The notes beneath the pieces were generated by a model. It searched no databases and was not told the DNA's origin. It worked only from the letters and a program-made list of their open reading frames with translations. Shown piece after piece: positions 26,191 to 36,649 of a stretch of 64,000 bases of DNA. Position numbers and translations under genes: made by a program. Source of the DNA: Polynucleobacter sp. AP-Latsch-80-C2 (lineage in GTDB: Bacteria; Pseudomonadota; Gammaproteobacteria; Burkholderiales; Burkholderiaceae); contig NZ_JACVOY010000002.1 of assembly GCF_018882185.1 (NCBI RefSeq), forward strand, positions 1 to 64,000, in the 5' to 3' direction. How positions within the stretch are numbered: the first letter of the stretch is position 1; each line of letters begins with the position of its first letter.

Positions 26191-27041
26191 CAGACCTTCA
26201 CTCCAAAATCTTCTTCCAAGGTATTTCCTGGGTAGTGGAACGGTACTGGACCATCCGGTGAAGCATCTAAAAACTGTCTTACGAAAGGATCTGAAGAGCG
26301 GCTGAGTTCTTCGGGAGTGCCTTCTGCACCAATACGGCCATTGGCAATAAAGTAAACGTAGTCCGCAATTTCAAAGGTTTCTTCAACGTCATGCGTGACC
26401 AACAAACTGGTAGCACCCAGGGCGTTATTGAGATCACGAATTAAGCGCGCCGTAATGCCAAGTGAAATCGGATCCAAGCCAGCAAAAGGTTCGTCATACA
26501 TAATCAAAGGGGGATCTAGAGCAATCGCTCTAGCAAGGGCAACGCGTCTTGCCATCCCGCCAGAAATTTGGGAAGGCATTAAATCACGCGCACCGCGTAA
26601 ACCGACTGCATGCAATTTCATAAGCACCAAAGAGCGCAATAACTCTTCACTCAAATTGGTATGCTCGCGCAAAGGAAAAGCAACATTCTCAAAAACACTG
26701 AGGTCAGTAAATAAAGCGCCAAACTGAAACAGCATTCCCATACGGCGTCGAGCTGCCATAAGCTCAACGGTGTTCATCTTGCCAATATCATGACCTTCGA
26801 ATAAAACCTGACCTGATTGCGCTGTGAATTGACCGCCGATGAGGCGAAGAATAGTAGTCTTGCCGCAACCCGATCCACCCATAACCGCCACAACTTGACC
26901 TCGTCTGAACTCCATGTTGAGTCCAGACAAGATTTGGCGACCGCCAGGGGAGTAGGAAAAGTCAACGTCCTTGATGGCGACAACGACTTCGCCAGCGACT
27001 TTTTTACCTAAATCCAAAGAGTTTGACTGACCACTGTTCAT
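26190..27041 (-). CDS. mlaF: Phospholipid ABC transporter ATP-binding protein MlaF
   Basis: ATPase of the MlaFEDB complex, 283 residues. Walker A GGSGCGKTT, the MlaF-type signature ISGGMARRVALARA, Walker B LIMYDEPFAGLD and switch LLVTHDVEE are present. The C-terminal extension after about residue 245 (DPFVRQFLDASPDGPVPFHYPG) is characteristic of MlaF. It starts 9 bases after gltD with no promoter space, so transcription may run through from gltBD. Confidence 0.96.
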   Translation of the reverse strand: MNSGQSNSLDLGKKVAGEVVVAIKDVDFSYSPGGRQILSGLNMEFRRGQVVAVMGGSGCGKTTILRLIGGQFTAQSGQVLFEGHDIGKMNTVELMAARRRMGMLFQFGALFTDLSVFENVAFPLREHTNLSEELLRSLVLMKLHAVGLRGARDLMPSQISGGMARRVALARAIALDPPLIMYDEPFAGLDPISLGITARLIRDLNNALGATSLLVTHDVEETFEIADYVYFIANGRIGAEGTPEELSRSSDPFVRQFLDASPDGPVPFHYPGNTLEEDFGVKV

Positions 27042-27050
27042 ATCTCCCTA

Positions 27051-28514
27051 TTATCTAGGCAAAACAGATGACCCCATTAAATACTGGTCTACTGCTTGGG
27101 CACACTGACGACCCTCGCGAATGGCCCAAACCACCAGGGATTGGCCGCGACGCATATCGCCTGCAGCAAATACCTTCGGAACGTTCGTTTGATAGGCATT
27201 TTGACCCTCAACAGTCGCTTTTGCATTGCCGCGGGCATCTTTTTCAACACCAAAGGCATTTAACACTTGCTGCACTGGAGACACAAATCCCATCGCTAAA
27301 AGCACTAAGTCGGCCTTAATCTCAAATTCAGAATTTGCCACTTCTGCCATTTTTCCGTCTTTCCACTCCAGGCGGACGCCAATGAGCTTCTCGACTTTGC
27401 CATTTTTACCTTCAAAACGCTTGGTTCCTACGGACCAGTCACGCTCACAACCTTCCTCATGGGATGAAGAAGTGCGTAACTTGGTTGGCCAATATGGCCA
27501 GACCAAAGGCTTGTTTTCTACTTCTGGTGGCTGTGGCAACAATTCAAATTGGGTAACTTGTGTAGCACCATGACGGTTAGATGTACCAACGCAATCAGAT
27601 CCCGTATCGCCACCACCAATAACCACCACATGCTTATCCGTTGCACGAATTTCATTTTTAAAGTCGCCGGCATTCTCTTTGTTCTGCGGAATTAAAAATT
27701 CCAAAGCATAGTGAACGCCAGATAATTCACGACCAGGCACAGGCAAATCACGTGGCTGCTCAGCGCCACCTGTAATTACCACGGCATCAAAATCTTTCAT
27801 CAACTGTTCAGGTGAAACAGTCTTGGTGGAGTAATTCTTGACCTCAACACCCATTGCTTCTTTGCCAACAAAGACGCCTGTTTCAAATTTGACGCCCTCA
27901 GCTTGCATCTGCTCAACACGACGATCAATCAACCACTTTTCCATTTTGAAATCGGGAATACCGTAACGAAGTAATCCACCAACGCGATCGTTCTTTTCAA
28001 ATACCGTTACATCGTGTCCAACGCGCGCGAGTTGTTGAGCTGCCGCCATACCAGCAGGGCCGCCACCGACAATCGCTACTTTTTTTCCGGTCTTGGTTTT
28101 AGAAGGTTGTGGTTTAACCCAGCCGCTTTCCCAGCCCTTATCAATAATTGCATGCTCAATAGACTTAATGCCCACCGGCGCACGGTTGATGCCCAAAGTA
28201 CAAGCCGCTTCACAAGGTGCTGGACAAATACGGCCAGTGAACTCAGGGAAGTTATTGGTTGATTGCAAAACATCTAAGGCATTTTTCCAGTCATTATGGA
28301 AAACCAGATCATTGAAATCAGGAATGATGTTGTTGACTGGACAACCGTTATTACAAAACGGAATACCGCAGTCCATGCAACGCGCGCCTTGAACCTTTGC
28401 TTCCTCGTCCGTTAATGCAGCAACGAATTCTTTGTAGTGATGGAGACGTTTAACGGGCGCTTCGTATGTTTCATCGACACGCTCAAACTCCATAAATCCA
28501 GTGACCTTACCCAT
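27051..28514 (-). CDS. gltD: Glutamate synthase (NADPH) small subunit GltD
   Basis: Electron-input subunit of glutamate synthase, 487 residues. The N-terminal iron-sulfur domain has cysteines at 46, 49, 54 and 58 ([17 protein letters not shown]) and a second CPAPCEAAC cluster motif. FAD binding follows ([21 protein letters not shown]) and NADPH binding ([21 protein letters not shown]). It moves electrons from NADPH to GltB. It is 38 bases downstream of gltB. Confidence 0.97.
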   Translation of the reverse strand: MGKVTGFMEFERVDETYEAPVKRLHHYKEFVAALTDEEAKVQGARCMDCGIPFCNNGCPVNNIIPDFNDLVFHNDWKNALDVLQSTNNFPEFTGRICPAPCEAACTLGINRAPVGIKSIEHAIIDKGWESGWVKPQPSKTKTGKKVAIVGGGPAGMAAAQQLARVGHDVTVFEKNDRVGGLLRYGIPDFKMEKWLIDRRVEQMQAEGVKFETGVFVGKEAMGVEVKNYSTKTVSPEQLMKDFDAVVITGGAEQPRDLPVPGRELSGVHYALEFLIPQNKENAGDFKNEIRATDKHVVVIGGGDTGSDCVGTSNRHGATQVTQFELLPQPPEVENKPLVWPYWPTKLRTSSSHEEGCERDWSVGTKRFEGKNGKVEKLIGVRLEWKDGKMAEVANSEFEIKADLVLLAMGFVSPVQQVLNAFGVEKDARGNAKATVEGQNAYQTNVPKVFAAGDMRRGQSLVVWAIREGRQCAQAVDQYLMGSSVLPR

Positions 28515-28552
28515 ATCTAATCCTTAGTATCTTTTCTTAATAGCCGTATTAA

Positions 28553-31500
28553 TTAAGCAGCAACTGTTTTGTTTTGAGTCTTTTCCCACAGCTCACCTAA
28601 AGCACGCTTGTACTCGGTTGGGAGAACTTTGATAAAGCGACCACGAGCATTTTCCCAATCAGCCAAGAGCGCTTTTGCACGCTCTGAACCAGTGTGACGG
28701 AAATGACGCTCAATCAATGTTTTCAAAATTTGCTCATCGGTTAAACGCTCGCCACCATCTTTGACATCAAGTGGGGCATGCCATTGCGCCTGAGGCATCT
28801 TGGCAATTTGCTCAGCAGAAGGCAATACTTTTTCTAAAGTGGCCATGCTGGTATTGCAACGCTTCTCAAACAAGCCATCCTCGTCATAGACATAAGCGAT
28901 ACCGCCACTCATACCGGCAGCAAAGTTACGACCAGTTGTACCCAGTACCACCACGGTTCCACCAGTCATGTATTCACAACCGTGGTCGCCCGTACCTTCG
29001 ACAACCGTAGTAGCGCCAGAGTTACGAACCGCAAAACGCTCACCTGCAACGCCGTTGAAGAAAGCCTCACCAGCAATCGCACCATACAAAACGGTATTGC
29101 CAACGATGATGTTCTTCGCAGTATCGCCACGGAACTCATGTGGCGCGCGGACAATCACACGTCCGCCAGATAAGCCCTTACCTACATAGTCATTGCCATC
29201 GCCTACTAAATCCAAAGTGATGCCATGCGCCAAGAAGGCTGCGAAGCTTTGTCCAGCGGTGCCATTTAATTGAATATGAATGGTGTCATCAGGCAAACCG
29301 GCATGACCATAACGTTGAGCAACTTCTCCTGAGAGCATTGCACCTACAGTACGGTTTACGTTCTTCACAGGAACAATAAAGGAGACCTTTTCGCCACGCT
29401 CAATCGCCGGCTCGCTCTTCTCAATCAAAATATTGTCGAGTGCGCTAGCCAGGCCATGATCTTGAGTAAGCACTTGATAACGTGGCACATCAGCAGCCAC
29501 CTTCGGCTCAGCAAAAATCTTGGTGAAATCTAAGCCATGAACTTTCCAGTTATCAATACCCTTGCGAGCATCCAAGAAATCAACACGTCCAATTAAGTCA
29601 TCAAACTTACGGATACCCAATTGCGCCATGATTTCACGAGCCTCTTCCGCAATAAAGAAGAAGAAATTCACAACATGCTCTGGCTTGCCAGAAAACTTCT
29701 TACGCAATTCTGGATCTTGTGTAGCAACACCGACAGGGCAAGTATTCAAATGGCACTTACGCATCATGATGCAACCCTCAACCACCAATGGGGCTGTCGC
29801 AAAACCAAACTCGTCAGCACCCAAGAGGGCACCAATGACTACGTCACGACCGGTCTTCATCTGACCATCAGCTTGAACCCGAATGCGGCTACGCAAGCCA
29901 TTGAGAACCAAGGTTTGCTGTGTTTCAGCCAAACCCAACTCCCATGGTGAACCAGCGTGCTTGATTGATGACAAAGGAGAAGCCCCAGTACCGCCATCAT
30001 GACCAGCAATCACAACGTGATCAGCTTTAGCCTTGGCAACACCCGCAGCAATCGTGCCAACACCCACTTCAGACACCAACTTCACAGAGACGTCCGCTTT
30101 TGGATTGACGTTCTTTAAGTCATGAATCAGTTGGGCAATATCTTCAATCGAATAAATATCGTGGTGTGGAGGAGGTGAAATCAAACCGACACCTGGTACT
30201 GAGAAGCGTAACTTACCAATATAGTCAGTCACTTTACCGCCTGGTAATTGACCACCCTCACCTGGCTTAGCACCTTGTGCCATCTTGATCTGCAATTGAT
30301 CAGCAGAACGCAAGTATTCAGCAGTGACGCCAAAGCGACCAGAAGCAACCTGTTTAATTTTGGAGCGCAATGAATCGCCATCCAACAATGGGATATTGGC
30401 CTCAACAACATCGCTTCCCAAAATACTCGATAAGGTTTCACCCTTCTTAATGGGAATACCCTTAAGTTCATTCACGTAGCGATTTGGATCTTCGCCACCC
30501 TCACCAGTATTAGACTTACCGCCGATACGGTTCATCGCAATCGCAAGTGTTGCATGCGCTTCGGTAGAAATAGAACCTAATGACATCGCGCCCGTAGCAA
30601 AACGTTTGACGATTTCTTTAGCTGGCTCTACTTCATCCAATGGAATTGCTTTTGCTGGATCAATCTTGAACTCAAACAAACCGCGCAAAGTCATCTGGCG
30701 CTTAGTTTGATCATTAATGATGTTCGCGTACTCTTTATAAGTCTGATAGCCCTTATCCGCACCGATACGAGTCGAATGCTGCAATTTAGCAATGGTGTCT
30801 GGAGTCCACATATGGTTCTCACCACGAATGCGGAAAGCATACTCACCACCAGCATCTAACATATTGGTCAAGACTGGATCGCTACCAAACGCTGCGCTAT
30901 GCATACGCAGCGCTTCTTCAGCCACTTCAAATACACCAATACCACCCACATTGGACGGGGTACCTTTGAAATACTGATCAATCACATCATGATTCAAACC
31001 AATGGCTTCAAATATCTGCGAACCGGTATAGGACATATAAGTCGAGATGCCCATCTTGGACATGACTTTTTGCAAGCCCTTACCAACTGCTTTAACGAAG
31101 TTCTTAACAGCCTTTTCACCAGACAACTCACCTGACAAACCTTTTGCCATCTCTGCCAATGTTTCCATTGCGAGGTATGGATGAACTGCTTCAGCGCCAT
31201 ATCCAGCCAAGAGTGCAAAGTGATGTGTCTCGCGAGCGCTACCAGTTTCAACCACCAGACCAACGCTCGTACGCAAACCTTTTTGTACCAAATGCTGATG
31301 AATTGCTGAGGTTGCCAACAAAGCAGGAATAGCTACATGGTTCTCATCAACCTGACGATCACTCACAATCAAGATGTTGTAGCCAGAACGCACTGCATCC
31401 GCTGCCTCTGCGCACAAAGAAGCTAGGCGAGCTTCAATACCAGCCTTGCCCCAAGATGCTGGGTAGCAAATATCCAATTCATATGAGCGGAATTTACCGT

Positions 31501-33298
31501 TTGTGTAATGCCCAATATGACGGATCTTAGTGATGTCATCAAAATCTAGAATTGGCTGACTCACTTCCAAGCGCATTGGAGGGTTGATGTTGTTTGTGTC
31601 TAACAGGTTCGGCTTAGGCCCAATGAAAGACACCAAAGACATCACCATGTTTTCGCGGATAGAGTCAATCGGAGGATTGGTCACTTGCGCAAACAATTGC
31701 TTAAAGTAGTTATAGAGTGGCTTGTTCTTGTTAGATAGCACCGCCAATGGGCTATCGTTGCCCATTGATCCAATTGCCTCTTCACCATTCATCGCCATTG
31801 GCGCCATGAGGTATTTAATATCTTCTTGGGTGTAACCAAAAGCCTGCTGACGATCAAGTAATTTTGCTGCTGGACGAATATTGGTTTTCTCGTCTACCAA
31901 ATCCGCTTTGCTTGCGTCCACTTCGTCAAGCTTCACACGAACTGCATCAATCCAGCTCTTATAAGGCTTGGCTTTTGATACTGCATTCTTGAGCTCAACG
32001 TCATCAATAATGCGACCTTGCTCCATGTCAATCATGAACATCTTGCCAGGCTGCAAACGCCACTTTTGAACAATCTTGCTTTCCGGAATAGGCAGTACAC
32101 CTGCCTCAGATGCCATGATCACTAAATCATCATCCGTTACGTAATAGCGCGCTGGACGCAAACCATTGCGATCTAAAGTTGCACCAATTTGACGACCATC
32201 GGTAAATGCCATTGCAGCTGGGCCATCCCATGGCTCCATCATGGCAGCGTGATATTCATAGAAAGCACGGCGATTGTCATCCATCAATGCATGCTGTTCC
32301 CATGCCTCTGGAATCATCATCATCATGGCTTGAGCCAATGGATAACCTGCCATTACCAATAACTCTAAACAGTTATCAAAGCATGCTGTGTCTGACTGAC
32401 CTGGATAAATTAATGGCCACAATTTTTTTAAATCATCGCCCAATACTGGGGAACTAATAGCACCTTCACGGGCGTTCACCCAGTTCACGTTTCCTTTAAC
32501 AGTATTGATCTCACCGTTGTGCGCAATCATGCGATACGGGTGAGCTAATTCCCATGCAGGGAACGTATTGGTAGAAAAACGCTGATGCACTAAGGCTAGT
32601 GCGGATACGGTGCGCTTATCTTGCAGATCTTGGTAATAAGCACCTACTTGATTTGCTAAGAGCAAACCTTTGTAAACAATCGTACGCGCTGACATAGATG
32701 CAACAAAATATTCTTTGCCATGCTTCAAATGCAAATCTTGAATCGCATGACTTGCTGTTTTACGAATCACATATAACTTACGCTCAAGTGCATCGGTCGT
32801 CATGATGTCGCGGCCACGACCAATAAAAATTTGCCGAATAAAAGGTTCAGTCATCTGTACAGTTGGGGACATCGGCAACTTCACATCCACCGGAACATCT
32901 CTCCAACCCAACACAACCTGACCCTCTAAACGGACTGTGCGCTCTAATTCTTGTTCGCATGCTAAACGGGAGGCATGCTCCTTAGGCAAGAAAATCATAC
33001 CGACGCCATACTCACCGAAGGGTGGCAATGTAACGCCCTGCTTAGCCATCTCTTCGCGATAGAGCGTGTCAGGAATCTGAATCAAGATTCCGGCACCGTC
33101 ACCCATCAAAGGATCGGCGCCGACTGCACCGCGGTGATCTAAGTTCTCAAGAATCTTCAAGCCTTGAGCAACAATCTCGTGCGATTTTTTGCCTTTGATG
33201 TGGGCAACGAATCCTACGCCACAAGCGTCATGCTCATTTTGGGGATCATATAAACCATGAGCGATTGGACGAAGATCTGAATTGAATTGTGTAGTCAT
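28553..33298 (-). CDS. gltB: Glutamate synthase (NADPH) large subunit GltB
   Basis: Converts 2-oxoglutarate and glutamine to two glutamates. From ATG 33298 it is 1581 residues. Residue Cys26 in HDACGVGF is the amidotransferase nucleophile after removal of a short propeptide. Domains in order: class II glutaminase (about 26-440), central linker, FMN synthase barrel ([68 protein letters not shown]), 3Fe-4S cysteines ([15 protein letters not shown]) and the C-terminal beta-helix GXGXG domain. An upstream in-frame start at 33418 was rejected: it adds 40 non-homologous residues across the promoter. Confidence 0.97.
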   Translation of the reverse strand: MTTQFNSDLRPIAHGLYDPQNEHDACGVGFVAHIKGKKSHEIVAQGLKILENLDHRGAVGADPLMGDGAGILIQIPDTLYREEMAKQGVTLPPFGEYGVGMIFLPKEHASRLACEQELERTVRLEGQVVLGWRDVPVDVKLPMSPTVQMTEPFIRQIFIGRGRDIMTTDALERKLYVIRKTASHAIQDLHLKHGKEYFVASMSARTIVYKGLLLANQVGAYYQDLQDKRTVSALALVHQRFSTNTFPAWELAHPYRMIAHNGEINTVKGNVNWVNAREGAISSPVLGDDLKKLWPLIYPGQSDTACFDNCLELLVMAGYPLAQAMMMMIPEAWEQHALMDDNRRAFYEYHAAMMEPWDGPAAMAFTDGRQIGATLDRNGLRPARYYVTDDDLVIMASEAGVLPIPESKIVQKWRLQPGKMFMIDMEQGRIIDDVELKNAVSKAKPYKSWIDAVRVKLDEVDASKADLVDEKTNIRPAAKLLDRQQAFGYTQEDIKYLMAPMAMNGEEAIGSMGNDSPLAVLSNKNKPLYNYFKQLFAQVTNPPIDSIRENMVMSLVSFIGPKPNLLDTNNINPPMRLEVSQPILDFDDITKIRHIGHYTNGKFRSYELDICYPASWGKAGIEARLASLCAEAADAVRSGYNILIVSDRQVDENHVAIPALLATSAIHQHLVQKGLRTSVGLVVETGSARETHHFALLAGYGAEAVHPYLAMETLAEMAKGLSGELSGEKAVKNFVKAVGKGLQKVMSKMGISTYMSYTGSQIFEAIGLNHDVIDQYFKGTPSNVGGIGVFEVAEEALRMHSAAFGSDPVLTNMLDAGGEYAFRIRGENHMWTPDTIAKLQHSTRIGADKGYQTYKEYANIINDQTKRQMTLRGLFEFKIDPAKAIPLDEVEPAKEIVKRFATGAMSLGSISTEAHATLAIAMNRIGGKSNTGEGGEDPNRYVNELKGIPIKKGETLSSILGSDVVEANIPLLDGDSLRSKIKQVASGRFGVTAEYLRSADQLQIKMAQGAKPGEGGQLPGGKVTDYIGKLRFSVPGVGLISPPPHHDIYSIEDIAQLIHDLKNVNPKADVSVKLVSEVGVGTIAAGVAKAKADHVVIAGHDGGTGASPLSSIKHAGSPWELGLAETQQTLVLNGLRSRIRVQADGQMKTGRDVVIGALLGADEFGFATAPLVVEGCIMMRKCHLNTCPVGVATQDPELRKKFSGKPEHVVNFFFFIAEEAREIMAQLGIRKFDDLIGRVDFLDARKGIDNWKVHGLDFTKIFAEPKVAADVPRYQVLTQDHGLASALDNILIEKSEPAIERGEKVSFIVPVKNVNRTVGAMLSGEVAQRYGHAGLPDDTIHIQLNGTAGQSFAAFLAHGITLDLVGDGNDYVGKGLSGGRVIVRAPHEFRGDTAKNIIVGNTVLYGAIAGEAFFNGVAGERFAVRNSGATTVVEGTGDHGCEYMTGGTVVVLGTTGRNFAAGMSGGIAYVYDEDGLFEKRCNTSMATLEKVLPSAEQIAKMPQAQWHAPLDVKDGGERLTDEQILKTLIERHFRHTGSERAKALLADWENARGRFIKVLPTEYKRALGELWEKTQNKTVAA

Positions 33299-33344
33299 AG
33301 TATTTCCGAGGGGCGACAAAGGCCTGATTACTTTTGGAGGATCA

Positions 33345-33373
33345 AATATAGGTGAATACCCATGCTGATGCAA
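33345..33373 (-). promoter_or_regulatory. Probable sigma-70 promoter of gltBD
   Basis: On the minus strand TTGCAT (33373-33368) and TATATT (33350-33345) are separated by exactly 17 bases, close to the sigma-70 consensus. A transcript from here would have a leader of about 40 bases before the gltB ATG at 33298, with GGAAA near the start codon. Not tested beyond inspection. Confidence 0.6.
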
Positions 33374-33389
33374 TAGAAATAAAATTAAT

Positions 33390-33442
33390 CTGTCCCATTT
33401 AATTATGTGCCGCACCAAAATGAATTACTGAAAAAGGGACAG
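33390..33442. repeat. Inverted repeat between the RAYT gene and gltB (possible REP-like element)
   Basis: CTGTCCC (33390-33396) and GGGACAG (33436-33442) are perfect inverted 7-mers; extended into the adjoining T/A runs they match over about 11 bases with one mismatch. The 39-base interior is AT-rich and contains a small GTGC/GCAC palindrome. It lies about 50 bases beyond the 3' end of the RAYT transposase gene. RAYT proteins act on nearby REP hairpins, so this may be its substrate or relic; only one copy is visible here. Confidence 0.4.
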
Positions 33443-33493
33443 AGTCAAGAAAATCACCTCGGCAAGGTAAATTTAGTACAACTTAAAAGCTTT

Positions 33494-34198
33494 CTAAGCT
33501 TTTGAATTTAAAGTAATTATTTTTCTCGGGCGCCCACGGTGACGAATTTGGGCCAGCTCAGGGCTGTCTTTAAAGAGCTTTTGGGCGTAAATATCACTCA
33601 CCCAAGGTTTGGAACGAACCAAGGACTCGGTGATTTGCCTGTCTTCCCAATGGGGTGCGCCCTCTTTTACAAAGGTAGCCCAACCCATTTGCCTTTCAAA
33701 AGGCGTATTACCTAATCGCCAAAAGTTCTGATGATCGACTAACCAGGGTTCAGAGTTTCCGCCAATGTGACTAACAAAACTTGTCCAACTGGAGTCTTGT
33801 GGACTGGATTCATAACCAGATCTCACTGGATTTAATTCAATGTAACGCTGGCAACGTAAAAAATAATCAGGATCAATTAAGGACGAGCGATAGCGTCCTT
33901 CCCAAATAGTTCCTGATCGTTTGTGCTGTTGATTGAAATATTGCGCATAGCGCCTTCCCAAAGACTGCATGGTTTTTGCAAGTGAATCTTCTTTTTGCGG
34001 GGTTAACAATAAATGCACATGATTGGGCATTAATGCAAAAGCATGTACTGAGCAAGAAAATTGCTTAGCAGCTTCTCGCAGCCACTCTAAATAAATACGG
34101 CGATCTTCTTCGCTAAAAAAAAGTACTTCTCGATTATTACCACGCACCATGACATGCATTGCCTGACCTGGTATGACCGTGCGCGCTTGCCGAGCCAT
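33494..34198 (-). CDS. REP-associated tyrosine transposase (RAYT / IS200-like, Y1_Tnp)
   Basis: Single-strand-DNA HUH nuclease of the IS200/RAYT superfamily, 234 residues. The opening MARQARTVIPGQAMHVMVRGNNRE and the HUH motif PNHVHLLL (His60, His62) are clear, the catalytic tyrosine is in YAQYFNQQ (Tyr84 or Tyr87), and the family motif GTIWEGRYRSSLI plus RYIELNPVR follow. The C-terminus is a basic GRPRK tail. No second IS gene and no obvious ends flank it, so it is more like a domesticated RAYT than a mobile IS. It starts 12 bases after the mrcA stop. Confidence 0.9.
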   Translation of the reverse strand: MARQARTVIPGQAMHVMVRGNNREVLFFSEEDRRIYLEWLREAAKQFSCSVHAFALMPNHVHLLLTPQKEDSLAKTMQSLGRRYAQYFNQQHKRSGTIWEGRYRSSLIDPDYFLRCQRYIELNPVRSGYESSPQDSSWTSFVSHIGGNSEPWLVDHQNFWRLGNTPFERQMGWATFVKEGAPHWEDRQITESLVRSKPWVSDIYAQKLFKDSPELAQIRHRGRPRKIITLNSKA

Positions 34199-34210
34199 GA
34201 TGTCAATACG

Positions 34211-36544
34211 CTACTGAAGTTCGCGTACGCCGCCGCCGTTAGAGAACTCAGGGATAAACCAATCGCCATCGACCTGTGTTACTCCACTGGGCACTTCACG
34301 TGCCTCTTGTGGCACATCCTTCAAGGCAATACCCATATAAGAAATCCACATAGGCAAAGCCAAGCCACCACCAGTTTCACGATCACCTAAGCTCGCTGGC
34401 TTATCAAAACCAATCCACGCGATCGCTACAACTTTAGGGTTGTAGCCAGCAAACCAAGCATCATGTGATTCATTGGTTGTACCGGTTTTTCCAGCAATAT
34501 CATTACGGCCTAACTTAGCACGAGCGGATGCTGCAGTTCCCGTCTTCGTTACCTCTTGCAGCATGCTATCCATCACAAAGGCAGTGCGAGCGTCTAAGAC
34601 TCTTGTTGCATCTTCGCGAGCATGGGTTGGCTTCGCTTCAAATAAAACTACGCCTTTGGAGTCGACCATCTTGTCAATCAGAAATGGGTCAACGCGATAG
34701 CCGCCATTGGCAAATACGCTATAGGCTGATGCCATTTGTAGTGGAGTAACAGATCCCGCGCCCAATGCCATTGTCAAATAGGGTGGGTGCTTTTCTGGTT
34801 CGAAACCAAAACGCTGAATATATTCCTGTGCATAAGAGGGGCCAATAGCGCGAATGATGCGTACTGAAACTAAGTTTTTAGATTTAGCTAAGGCATTGCG
34901 TAAACGCATCATGCCGTCATACTTCCCATCGTAATTCTTTGGCTCCCAAGCTTGGCTGCCAGTCTCCATGCTGCCGATAGATAGAGGTGCATCATTTACG
35001 ACAGTGCTTGGAGAAAAACCTTTTTCAATTGCGGCTGCATAAATAAAAGGCTTGAAGGAGGAACCTGGCTGACGCAGGGCTTGAGTAACGTGATTGAATT
35101 GATTGCGGCGGAAATCAAAGCCACCTACCAAAGACAGGATGGCTCCGGTTTCAGCGTTCATAGAGACAAAAGCAGCCTCTACTTGCGGCAACTGCGCCAA
35201 CTTCCACACTCCACCATCTGATAGCAATCTCACGATCGCGCCTGGACGTAAACGTTTTTTAGGCTGAGCGCTATCAGTGAGCGATGCTGTAGCCAACTTC
35301 AGACCTTCGCCTTTAATTGCAATCACATCACCTGTTGAAATCATGACCTGCATTTCTTTTGGTTTGACATCGAGCACAACACCAGACTGCAAATCATCTA
35401 ACTGTGGGTAAGCCAAAAGAGCTTCATCGATTGCGCGTTGACGTTTTACGGGATCCTCAGGCAGTGTGATGAATCCCTCTGGTCCGCGATAGGCATGACG
35501 TAAGTCGTACTCAAAAATGCCACGGCGCACTGCTTTATAAGCCGCTTCCTGATCAGCCTTCAAGATCGTCGTATACACATCGATACCTTGAGAGTAGATT
35601 GCATCGCCATACTGCGTAAAGAGTAATTGCCGAACCATTTCAGCAGGGAAATCTGCCCGCACACTGAATTCATTGCCTAGGCCGCGAATATGTAACTCCT
35701 CAGCGATCGCCTTTTGATAATCCTCTTGTGAGATATAGGACAAATCGCGCATCCGCTGCAAGATATATTCTTGACGAATCTTGGCGCGCCGGAAATTGGT
35801 CACGGGGTTATAGGCTGATGGCGCCTTAGGCAATCCTGCCAACATAGCCGATTCTGCAATAGTGATGTCTTTTAGTTCTTTACCAAAGTAAATTTGCGCC
35901 GCACTAGAAAATCCGTAAGCCCTTTGGCCCAAGAAAATCTGATTCATATAGATCTCAAGGATCTTGTCTTTGGTCAGTTGTGATTCAATTTCCCAAGACA
36001 ATAAGACTTCATATATTTTGCGGCTAAATGTTTTCTCATTGCTGAGAAAGAAATTTCGTGCGACTTGCATCGTGATAGTGGAGGCGCCCTGAGAAAGGTT
36101 GCCACGCAGATTGGTCACTGCCGCCCTAAGGATGCCAACATAATCAACACCCCCATGTGAATAAAAACGATCATCCTCAATAGCGAGAACTGCATTACGC
36201 ATACTTTGTGGAATCTCATTCAAAGGAATCACCTTACGGCGCTCCTCACCAAACTCACCAATCAAAACCTTATCCGCTGTATAGATCCGCAAAGGCGTTT
36301 TCGGGTTGTAATCCGTTAAGGCAGAAATCTTGGGCAAATTGGGTTTAGCAATTAAAAATGCATAGCCCATTAATAGCGCCACCACCACTGCAAACACCAC
36401 GCCAATAATGAGTAGGGCTTTGACTAATGGATTGCTAGAAGATCTTTGAGGATGTGCTTGTGCCCCATATTGCCGAGGACGTCTGTCAGGCTGACGGGGG
36501 GTTCGCTGATTGATCGGCGGCTTGTCTTTAGGGGGTAGAGCCAT
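34211..36544 (-). CDS. mrcA: Penicillin-binding protein 1A, bifunctional peptidoglycan synthase
   Basis: Class A PBP of 777 residues. A basic cytoplasmic tail (1-40) and one membrane anchor (about 41-66) precede the glycosyltransferase domain with Glu123 in AIEDDRFYSHGG. The transpeptidase domain has the SxxK motif at Ser495-Lys498 in QPGSSFKPF, an SKN motif in AKSKNLVS and KTG in AGKTGTTNE. An OB-like insert (about 390-450) fits PBP1A. The protein polymerises and cross-links peptidoglycan. It is divergent from the secretin gene pair, the usual mrcA-pil layout of Burkholderiales. Confidence 0.96.
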   Translation of the reverse strand: MALPPKDKPPINQRTPRQPDRRPRQYGAQAHPQRSSSNPLVKALLIIGVVFAVVVALLMGYAFLIAKPNLPKISALTDYNPKTPLRIYTADKVLIGEFGEERRKVIPLNEIPQSMRNAVLAIEDDRFYSHGGVDYVGILRAAVTNLRGNLSQGASTITMQVARNFFLSNEKTFSRKIYEVLLSWEIESQLTKDKILEIYMNQIFLGQRAYGFSSAAQIYFGKELKDITIAESAMLAGLPKAPSAYNPVTNFRRAKIRQEYILQRMRDLSYISQEDYQKAIAEELHIRGLGNEFSVRADFPAEMVRQLLFTQYGDAIYSQGIDVYTTILKADQEAAYKAVRRGIFEYDLRHAYRGPEGFITLPEDPVKRQRAIDEALLAYPQLDDLQSGVVLDVKPKEMQVMISTGDVIAIKGEGLKLATASLTDSAQPKKRLRPGAIVRLLSDGGVWKLAQLPQVEAAFVSMNAETGAILSLVGGFDFRRNQFNHVTQALRQPGSSFKPFIYAAAIEKGFSPSTVVNDAPLSIGSMETGSQAWEPKNYDGKYDGMMRLRNALAKSKNLVSVRIIRAIGPSYAQEYIQRFGFEPEKHPPYLTMALGAGSVTPLQMASAYSVFANGGYRVDPFLIDKMVDSKGVVLFEAKPTHAREDATRVLDARTAFVMDSMLQEVTKTGTAASARAKLGRNDIAGKTGTTNESHDAWFAGYNPKVVAIAWIGFDKPASLGDRETGGGLALPMWISYMGIALKDVPQEAREVPSGVTQVDGDWFIPEFSNGGGVRELQ

Positions 36545-36552
36545 ATGTCCAA

Positions 36553-36581
36553 ATTATAGGGCGCTTAAGCAATTCCCTTAA
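36553..36581 (-). promoter_or_regulatory. Possible mrcA promoter very close to the start codon
   Basis: A perfect TATAAT (36558-36553, minus strand) lies only 8 bases before the mrcA ATG, with TTAAGG (36581-36576) 17 bases further upstream. If used, the mRNA would be leaderless or nearly so. A GGA at about -6 could instead be a weak ribosome site for a longer transcript. The -35 match is poor (3 of 6). Confidence 0.35.
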
Positions 36582-36649
36582 AAGCTCCAAAACCCTGGTT
36601 TTAGAGTTTCCCAAAAGGCGCTTTCCGATCCCAATTTAAGCTTTAGCCG

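Noticed and set aside
28771-32457. Many open frames of 60-109 codons on the plus strand opposite gltB
   Set aside because: They lie wholly inside a highly conserved gene, have no ribosome sites or domains, and reflect codon bias of the real gene.
33299-33418. Upstream start of gltB at 33418
   Set aside because: It would cross a good promoter (33345-33373) and add residues unlike Glt[10 protein letters not shown] at 33298 matches the expected N-terminus just before the catalytic cysteine.
33494-34198. A complete insertion sequence around the RAYT gene
   Set aside because: No terminal repeats, no target duplication and no second transposase gene are seen; the 12-base gap to mrcA leaves no room for an element end.
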